Source: DASPTB01 sp035623615
GTDB taxonomy: Bacteria > Actinomycetota > UBA4738
NCBI GenBank assembly: GCA_035623615.1
Contig: DASPTB010000038.1
Location: forward strand, 1 to 17,442
Reading direction: 5' to 3'
DNA length: 17,442 nucleotides
The position numbers and the translations under genes were made by a program. This document shows, in pieces, positions 13,064-17,442 of the stretch (its first letter is position 1; the number at the start of each line of letters is the position of its first letter). The notes beneath the pieces are model-generated. The model was given only the letters and a program-made list of their open reading frames with translations. It did no database searches and had not been told where the DNA came from.

Positions 13064-14461
13064 ATGGACCGGAAGCGGTCCTTGGTTCGAGGCCGGCGCC
13101 TCGCCATCGTGGCGGTGGCGGGGATGGTTCTCGGACTCGGGGCCGGGATGCTGCAGGCGAGGGCCGATTCCTCCGCGTCCACCGTGATGGGCCTCCAGCT
13201 GACGGGCGTCGTCGACCCCTTCATCGCGAACTACATCTCCGGAGGAATCAAGGAGGCCAACCAACGCGGCGACGCGGCGGTCCTGATCACGATCGACACG
13301 CCCGGTGGACTGGATTCCTCGATGCGCGAGATCACCCAGGCGATCCTGAGCTCGAAGATCCCCGTCTTCTGCTACACGTCACCGGAAGGGGCACGGGCCG
13401 CGTCTGCCGGGACGTTCGTGATGGAGTCGTGCCCGGTCGCGGCCATGGCTCCGGGGACGAACATCGGGGCGGCGCACCCCGTCGGCGTCTCGGGCGCCAT
13501 CGAGATCGAAAAGGTGACGAACGACGCGGCCGCGTACATCCGCTCGCTCGCGCAACAGTGGGGCCGCAATGCTGACGCCGCCGAGGAGGCCGTGCGCAAG
13601 GCGACGAGCTGGTCGGCTCAGGATGCTCTCAACATTCACCTCATCGATGTGATCGCTCCGACCGAAGGGACGCTGCTGAACATCGCGGGCGGATGCGCGG
13701 AGCCGCCGCCTTCCATCACCACGGGCCTGCTCGCGCAGAGCGGACCGATCGCAGGGCTCTGCGGGGCGACCATCAACGACCGAAGGATGGGGTTCGGTGC
13801 AAGCCTGCTGCATTCGCTGATCACGCCCGACTTCGCGTTCCTCTTCTTCTACGCGGGCATCATCCTGATCATCGTCGAGTTCCTGCACCCCGGGATCTCG
13901 GTGCCGGGAATCGTCGGGTCGCTGTTCCTCATCTTCTCGTTCGTCTCGCTCGGGATGCTCCCGGTCCGGCTGAGCGGCGTGATCCTGCTGGTCCTTTCGG
14001 CCGTCTGCTTCTTGGTCGAGCTGAAGCATCCGGGCTTCGGGTTACCACTGATCGGCGGGCTGGTGTTCCTGATCTTCGGCGCGCTGTTCCTGTTCAACTC
14101 GGCGGTCGCGAACGCGTCGGTCTCGCTGTGGCTCATCGGCGTCATCGCGGCGGCGCTGGCCCTGTTCTTCGTCTTCGTCGTGCGCGGCGTGATGGCCGCC
14201 CGACATATGCCGAAGGACCAGGTGCCGACGCAGTCGCTGGTGGGGATGGTCGGCGTCGCGATCAACGACCTGATGCCGGAAGGGCGCGTGCGCGTGCACC
14301 ATGAGAACTGGACGGCGACGTCCGAAGGCGGCAACATTCCGGCGGAAACCGAGATCCGCGTCCTGGAAGTGAAGGGATTGCGCCTGATCGTGGCGCGGGC
14401 GGATGAGCCCGCGTCGTTGCTGACCAGACACACTGGTCAGTTGGAGGGAGAGAAATCATGA
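13064..14461 (+). CDS. NfeD-family membrane serine protease (ClpP-class, long form)
   Basis: This 465-residue protein has an N-terminal signal segment (about 11-35), a ClpP-like serine protease domain (about 40-235), four or five membrane helices (about 256-376) and a C-terminal NfeD OB-fold domain (about 390-447). The Ser-Lys dyad known from archaeal NfeD (PH1510) is visible: Ser114 in RAASAGTFV and Lys150 in EIEKVTNDAAAYIRSL. AMAPGTNIGAAHPV (127-140) is the family signature. The protease domain should face outward and the OB-fold inward. ATG 13064 fits the signal peptide; the longer ORF from 12998 adds a non-hydrophobic tail. It overlaps the slipin gene by 4 nt, and the two are known to work together in membrane quality control. 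Confidence 0.93.
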   Translation: MDRKRSLVRGRRLAIVAVAGMVLGLGAGMLQARADSSASTVMGLQLTGVVDPFIANYISGGIKEANQRGDAAVLITIDTPGGLDSSMREITQAILSSKIPVFCYTSPEGARAASAGTFVMESCPVAAMAPGTNIGAAHPVGVSGAIEIEKVTNDAAAYIRSLAQQWGRNADAAEEAVRKATSWSAQDALNIHLIDVIAPTEGTLLNIAGGCAEPPPSITTGLLAQSGPIAGLCGATINDRRMGFGASLLHSLITPDFAFLFFYAGIILIIVEFLHPGISVPGIVGSLFLIFSFVSLGMLPVRLSGVILLVLSAVCFLVELKHPGFGLPLIGGLVFLIFGALFLFNSAVANASVSLWLIGVIAAALALFFVFVVRGVMAARHMPKDQVPTQSLVGMVGVAINDLMPEGRVRVHHENWTATSEGGNIPAETEIRVLEVKGLRLIVARADEPASLLTRHTGQLEGEKS

Positions 14462-15360
14462 ACCTTGGACCACTGATCGCGCTCGTGGTCATCGTCGTCC
14501 TGATCCTGCTGCTGCTGCCGCGGGCGATCAAGATCGTCCCCGAGTACCAGCGGCTGGTGCTGTTTCGGCTCGGGCGGTGCGTCGGCATCCGCGGGCCGGG
14601 TCTCGTGATCATCATCCCCATCATCGACCGCGTGGTTCGCGTCGACCTGCGCGAGGCGTTCCTGGAGATCCCGCACCAGACGGCGATCACCGAGGACAAC
14701 GCGCCGATCGCCATCGACTTCATCATCTTCCACAAGGTGGTCGACGCCGAGATGTCCGTCCTTCGGGTGCAGAACTTCGCCGGCGCCGCGCAGAACATCG
14801 CAGCGACGACGCTGCGAAGCGTGGTCGGCGACATGACGCTCGACGACGTGCTGTCCAAGCGCGAGGAGATGAACTCGCTGCTGCAGACCAAGCTCGACGA
14901 GGTCACCGAGCGCTGGGGCGTCAAGGTGACCAACGTCGAGGTGCGCGAGATCGTGCCGCCGCCGGCGGTGCAGGAGGCCATGACCCGGCAGATGTCGGCC
15001 GAACGGACGCGGCGCGCCGTGGTCACCGAAGCCGAGGGCTCGAAGCAGGCCGCCGTCACCGTCGCCGAGGGCGCCAAGCAGGCGGCGATCCTCGAGGCCG
15101 AGGGAGAGCGGCAGGCCGCGATCCTGCGGGCCGAGGGCTTCTCGCTGGCCTTGGACAAGATCTTCCAGGTCGCGCAAACCCTCGACGCCAACACGATGAG
15201 CCTCCAGTACCTCGACGCGCTCAAGCAGATCGGTTCGTCGAAGTCCACGAAGTTCGTCGTGCCGATGGAGCTGTCGAACCTGCTGTCGTCCGTGATCGGG
15301 CGAACCGACCAGGCCTTCGGGAACGGCGCGAGCACGGGAAACGGTAAGGCCGCCGGCTGA
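14458..15360 (+). CDS. Slipin / stomatin-like SPFH protein
   Basis: This 300-residue protein is anchored by an N-terminal hydrophobic segment (about 5-20, LIALVVIVVLILLLLP). An SPFH (band 7) domain (about 22-190) includes RLVLFRLGR, GPGLVIIIPIID, TTLRSVVGDMTLDDVLSKRE and the WGVKVTNVEVREI stretch. A helical region has repeated AEG-x-x-QAA units (191-227), such as EAEGSKQAA, AEGAKQAAI and AEGERQAAI. Such proteins form large membrane rings. Slipins pair with NfeD proteases, which cleave the C-terminal part of the partner in archaea. GGAGGGAGAG lies just before ATG 14458, which overlaps the nfeD stop (ATGA), so the pair is translationally coupled. Confidence 0.94.
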   Translation: MNLGPLIALVVIVVLILLLLPRAIKIVPEYQRLVLFRLGRCVGIRGPGLVIIIPIIDRVVRVDLREAFLEIPHQTAITEDNAPIAIDFIIFHKVVDAEMSVLRVQNFAGAAQNIAATTLRSVVGDMTLDDVLSKREEMNSLLQTKLDEVTERWGVKVTNVEVREIVPPPAVQEAMTRQMSAERTRRAVVTEAEGSKQAAVTVAEGAKQAAILEAEGERQAAILRAEGFSLALDKIFQVAQTLDANTMSLQYLDALKQIGSSKSTKFVVPMELSNLLSSVIGRTDQAFGNGASTGNGKAAG

Positions 15361-15367
15361 TTCGGCG
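15351..15367 (+). terminator. Weak hairpin at the end of the slipin gene
   Basis: CGCCG pairs with CGGCG around a 7-nt loop that contains the slipin TGA. The 5-bp stem is short and no T tract follows, so support is weak. Confidence 0.25.
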
Positions 15368-15418
15368 TCGCGCTCGAAAAGGCTCGGCCGCAATGCTGAT
15401 TGGCGCCTGTTCGTCTGA

Positions 15419-15424
15419 TAGACT
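15419..15424 (+). promoter_or_regulatory. Candidate -10 box of the MFS transporter leader
   Basis: TAGACT lies 10 nt before the mini-ORF start at 15435, which would put the transcript start near 15431. The -35 match is poor (CTGATT with 17 bp spacing). The exporter would have a leader of about 100 nt, unlike the leaderless genes elsewhere in the window. Confidence 0.45.
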
Positions 15425-15434
15425 CCAAGACCTG

Positions 15435-15452
15435 ATGTTTGGGCTCCGGTAA
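15435..15452 (+). CDS. Candidate 5-codon leader peptide (MFGLR)
   Basis: ATG TTT GGG CTC CGG TAA encodes MFGLR and lies about 4 nt after the predicted transcript start. Its codons GGG CTC CGG (15441-15449) are complementary to CCGGAG-T-CCC (15518-15527), the ribosome binding region of the MFS gene, with one bulged T. Its stop codon adjoins the leader hairpin. This layout recalls leader peptides controlling antibiotic-resistance genes. A frame this short can easily arise by chance. Confidence 0.3.
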   Translation: MFGLR

Positions 15453-15494
15453 CGAAGAGAGAGATTCCGTCCGCGCCCGCGGACGTCTCTTCGT
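15452..15494 (+). promoter_or_regulatory. Two-part hairpin in the MFS leader
   Basis: The outer stem ACGAAGAGA (15452-15460) pairs with TCTCTTCGT (15486-15494), 9 perfect pairs. The inner stem GTCCGC-GCCC-GCGGAC (15469-15484) has 6 pairs and a tetraloop. An internal loop has 8 nt on one side and 1 nt on the other. It lies between the mini-ORF and the MFS ribosome binding site. It may be a regulatory structure, or a terminator of the upstream operon lacking a T tract. Confidence 0.5.
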
Positions 15495-15531
15495 CCTACC
15501 CCCGTCCACCCGACGATCCGGAGTCCCGACC

Positions 15532-16755
15532 ATGTTCGCCCTCACCACCCGAAATCCACGCGCTGCCGTCCGCCGCCTGGCGTTCTCGCGGCTGATCTCG
15601 CTCACCGGCACCGGCGCGGCGATGATCGCGCTGGCCTTCTTCGTCTACCAGAAGACCGGATCGACGCTGTGGGTGTCGGCGGCCATGCTGGCGACGTTCT
15701 CGGCGGCCGGTCTCGCGGCGCCGCTCGGCGGCGCCCTCGGCGACAGGTTCGACCGCCGCCGCGTCCTGATCGTGGCCGACCTGCTCGGCGCGGTGACCTT
15801 CGCCGTGCTCGCGTTCATCCACCAGCCCGCGTGGATGATCGCCGCGGCGTTCGTGGCCGAGGCGGTGGCGTCGCCGACGTTCCCAGCCGTGGAGGCGGCC
15901 GTCCCGAACCTGGCCGGGCCAGAGCACCTCTCCTGGGCGAACGGCACGATCGGGTTCGGCAGGAACGTGGGTCTCGTCGTCGGGCCGGCGATCGGCGGCG
16001 TGCTCGCCGGGACGATGGGCGCCGGGTTCGTCTTCTGGCTGAACGCGGCGTCGTTCCTACTGTCGGCCGTGCTCGTCTGGAGCGTCCGCGGGCGCTTCTC
16101 GGAGGAGCGGACCGGACCGAGCGAGCACCACGGCCTGCGCGCGGGGTTCGTCTTCGTCGCGCACGACCGGCTGCTGCGCGCCGTGACCCTCACGTGGATG
16201 GTCCTGCTGTTCGGCGTGGGCACGGTCATCGTCGCCGAACTTCCGCTGTCGCGGTCGTTCGGCCTGGGATCGACCGGTTACGGGCTGCTCGCCGCCTTCT
16301 GGGGCGTGGGCGCCGTGATCGGCTCGCTCGCCGGGAAACGGCTGCGCCGCGAGCAGGAGCCGGCCGGATTGTTCCTCGGGACGGTCGGACCCGCGCTCGG
16401 GTTCGGGCTGATCGCGTTCCTGCCGTGGTTCGCGCCCGTGCTGCTGTCGCTGGCGTTCGCCGGCGGCACCGACGGCGTGTCGACCGTGGCGTTCCAGAAC
16501 ATGACGCAGCGGCGCACGCCGGACGAGGTTCGCAGCCGTGTCATGGCGGCGATGGACGCCGCGGTAACGACCGCCCTCGCGCTGTCGTTCGTTTTCGCCG
16601 GGCCGTTCGTCGCGGCGGTCGGGCCGAGGGGCGCGTACCTCGCGGCCGGCGTGTCGTGCCTGCTGGGCGCCGCGATCCTGCTGCCACCGCTGCTGCGGGA
16701 TCAGCGGCTCGAGCCTGCGAACGACGAGATCGAGGCGAGTGTGGCGGCGGCCTGA
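15532..16755 (+). CDS. MFS transporter, DHA3/enterobactin-exporter-like
   Basis: This 407-residue polytopic membrane protein has about 12 hydrophobic segments. The major facilitator motif A between helices 2 and 3 is clear in GGALGDRFDRRRVLI (66-80). FVAEAVASPTFPAVEAAVPNL and NGTIGFGRNVGLVVGPAIGGVLAG, a segment after helix 4, are typical of the MFS_3 group, which exports macrolides, siderophores and other drugs by proton antiport. MTQRRTPDEVRSRVMAAMDA in the second half is also typical. ATG 15532 has CCGGAG 8 nt upstream. An in-frame TTG at 15439 would add 31 charged residues without a ribosome binding site and was not used. The substrate is unknown. Confidence 0.92.
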   Translation: MFALTTRNPRAAVRRLAFSRLISLTGTGAAMIALAFFVYQKTGSTLWVSAAMLATFSAAGLAAPLGGALGDRFDRRRVLIVADLLGAVTFAVLAFIHQPAWMIAAAFVAEAVASPTFPAVEAAVPNLAGPEHLSWANGTIGFGRNVGLVVGPAIGGVLAGTMGAGFVFWLNAASFLLSAVLVWSVRGRFSEERTGPSEHHGLRAGFVFVAHDRLLRAVTLTWMVLLFGVGTVIVAELPLSRSFGLGSTGYGLLAAFWGVGAVIGSLAGKRLRREQEPAGLFLGTVGPALGFGLIAFLPWFAPVLLSLAFAGGTDGVSTVAFQNMTQRRTPDEVRSRVMAAMDAAVTTALALSFVFAGPFVAAVGPRGAYLAAGVSCLLGAAILLPPLLRDQRLEPANDEIEASVAAA

Positions 16756-16775
16756 GGCCGCCGCCACACTCCTCG
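16731..16775. terminator. Long hairpin with the MFS stop codon as its loop
   Basis: AGTGTGGCGGCGGCC (16738-16752) pairs perfectly with GGCCGCCGCCACACT (16756-16770). The 3-nt loop is TGA, the stop codon of the MFS gene. Past a 2-nt bulge (16736-16737), CGAGG pairs with CCTCG, for 20 pairs in total. The convergent GNAT gene ends at 16784, so the hairpin probably terminates both. There is no T tract. Confidence 0.8.
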
Positions 16776-16783
16776 CAGGCGAC

Positions 16784-17278
16784 CTAGTGGCCGTCCAGAT
16801 CCATCTCCAGGTCCAGCTCGTCGCGGATCGGGATCCCGTCGTCGCCCTTCTCCGGAATCTCGGGCTTGAGCGTCCTCCGGGCCTCCTCGACCGCCCCCGG
16901 GCGCAACGCCGCGAGCCGGAACCCCCGCCGCTGGTAGAAGCGGAGCGCGCGCAGGTTGTCGTTCGTCGTCATCACCCACAGGCGGCGGCAGCCGGCCCCC
17001 ACGGCCTCTTCGGTCACGGCCGCAATCAACGCGGACCCTGCCCCGACTCCCTCGGTGGCGCTGTGGATGCTGACGACCTCGCAGCCCCGTTCGTCGATCC
17101 GGTACGTGAGGAGCCCGACGCGCTCGACCCCGAGCTCGGCCACCAAGCCGGGAAGCTCGAGCGGCCGCAGCAGCTCTCCGTGCCCGGCGACGGCCGCGCT
17201 TCCGAGATGCGCCTCCAGCAGCCCGCGTGCCCAGCCCGTGTCGCCTTCTCCGATCGCGCGCACCCGGATCTCGCTCAC
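16784..17278 (-). CDS. GNAT-family N-acetyltransferase
   Basis: This 164-residue cytosolic acetyl-CoA-dependent acyltransferase has a core strand VVSIHSATEGVGAGSALIAA (from about 68), carrying the acetyl-CoA pyrophosphate loop (normally Q/RxxGxG/A) as EGVGAG. LWVMTTNDNLRALRFYQRRGF (from about 100) is the conserved end of the fold, with N-x-x-A-x-x-F-Y. The N-terminus MSEIRVRAIGEGD is typical, and the C-terminal tail (about 135-164) is acidic. The start GTG 17278 lies 7 nt after the stop of the upstream regulator gene, so the two probably share an operon. The substrate is unknown. The hairpin at 16731-16775 follows as terminator. Confidence 0.88.
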   Translation of the reverse strand: MSEIRVRAIGEGDTGWARGLLEAHLGSAAVAGHGELLRPLELPGLVAELGVERVGLLTYRIDERGCEVVSIHSATEGVGAGSALIAAVTEEAVGAGCRRLWVMTTNDNLRALRFYQRRGFRLAALRPGAVEEARRTLKPEIPEKGDDGIPIRDELDLEMDLDGH

Positions 17279-17285
17279 GACCGCC

Positions 17286-17442
17286 TCACCCGGCGCTGAC
17301 TCGGCAGATACCCCGCTCCGCGAACGGCTTGAACGCCTTGACCGCGAGCGGCGTCTGCAGCCCCGCGACGATCCCCTCGACGAGTCCCCGGTGCAGCGTG
17401 CACACGAGCTCGCGGTGCTCGTCGGCCAGGTCGCGGAACGGG
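17286..17442 (-). CDS. C-terminus of a SufR/ArsR-like transcriptional regulator (5' part outside window)
   Basis: Fifty-one residues are visible, beginning PFRDLADEHRELVCTLHRGL and ending FAERGICRVSAG. The PF...L...H.ELVC.LHRGL...G pattern with a late Cys is typical of the C-terminal domain of winged-helix regulators like SufR, where Cys residues hold an iron-sulfur cluster or metal. Two Cys are seen here (14 and 46 of the visible part). The family usually has a CPF motif, and the first visible codon is the Pro after that position. The DNA-binding half is not in the window. It ends 7 nt before the GNAT gene, so the two are probably co-transcribed. Confidence 0.7.
   Translation of the reverse strand, partial: PFRDLADEHRELVCTLHRGLVEGIVAGLQTPLAVKAFKPFAERGICRVSAG

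Noticed and set aside
15439..15531. N-terminal extension of the MFS protein from TTG 15439
   Set aside because: It would add 31 charged residues, has no ribosome binding site, and runs through the leader hairpin. ATG 15532 has CCGGAG at good spacing.
17275..17442. Alternative minus-strand frame ending at 17275 with a GTGA overlap to the GNAT gene
   Set aside because: Its translation is Arg-rich and matches nothing, while the frame ending at 17286 gives a typical regulator C-terminus.

Overview
The window is GC-rich and densely coded, with short or overlapping gene junctions and frequent GTG starts. Several genes seem to be read from leaderless promoters, with a TANNNT-like -10 box 6 or 7 nt before the start codon. 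It also holds an F420-type LLM oxidoreductase, a RskA-like anti-sigma factor and the end of a SufR/ArsR-like regulator. Together these point to an actinobacterium, perhaps a soil lineage such as Thermoleophilia. The phylum is well supported by style, but the finer placement is a guess. No rRNA, tRNA, CRISPR array, insertion sequence or phage gene was seen. The region looks chromosomal.

Left part (1-6663). The 3' end of an isocitrate lyase gene faces a PHP-family phosphoesterase. Next, on the minus strand, come an FMN-dependent alpha-hydroxy-acid oxidase and an EamA transporter. A 36-bp divergent gap leads to a plus-strand operon: a GpsA-like glycerol-3-phosphate dehydrogenase, class II fructose-1,6-bisphosphatase (glpX) and a small methyltransferase. 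Isocitrate lyase and the hydroxy-acid oxidase can both produce glyoxylate, and glpX and gpsA link gluconeogenesis to glycerol phosphate. The left part therefore reads as C2 and gluconeogenic carbon metabolism.

Middle part (6660-10505). On the minus strand lie an NDP-sugar nucleotidyltransferase-like protein with a beta-helix tail, an LLM oxidoreductase, and a 70-residue HARE-HTH-like protein coupled to it. A divergent plus-strand esterase follows. It ends in a hairpin shared with the next, convergent operon.

Right part (10496-17442). A minus-strand operon encodes an ECF sigma factor, its zinc-binding membrane anti-sigma factor and an HtrA-like protease with no visible export signal. A candidate ECF-type promoter precedes the sigma gene. 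Divergent from it are an NfeD membrane protease and its slipin (stomatin) partner, overlapping by 4 nt. This arrangement suggests an envelope-stress and membrane-quality module. Next is an MFS exporter with an unusual leader: a 5-codon mini-ORF that can pair with the exporter's ribosome binding site, and a two-part hairpin between them. The exporter ends in a long hairpin whose loop is its own stop codon. A GNAT acetyltransferase and the tail of a SufR/ArsR-like regulator close the window on the minus strand.

The best candidates for something undescribed are the MFS leader, the tightly packed divergent leaderless promoters at 3958-3995, the export-less HtrA in a sigma/anti-sigma operon, and the HARE-HTH microprotein coupled to an F420-type enzyme.
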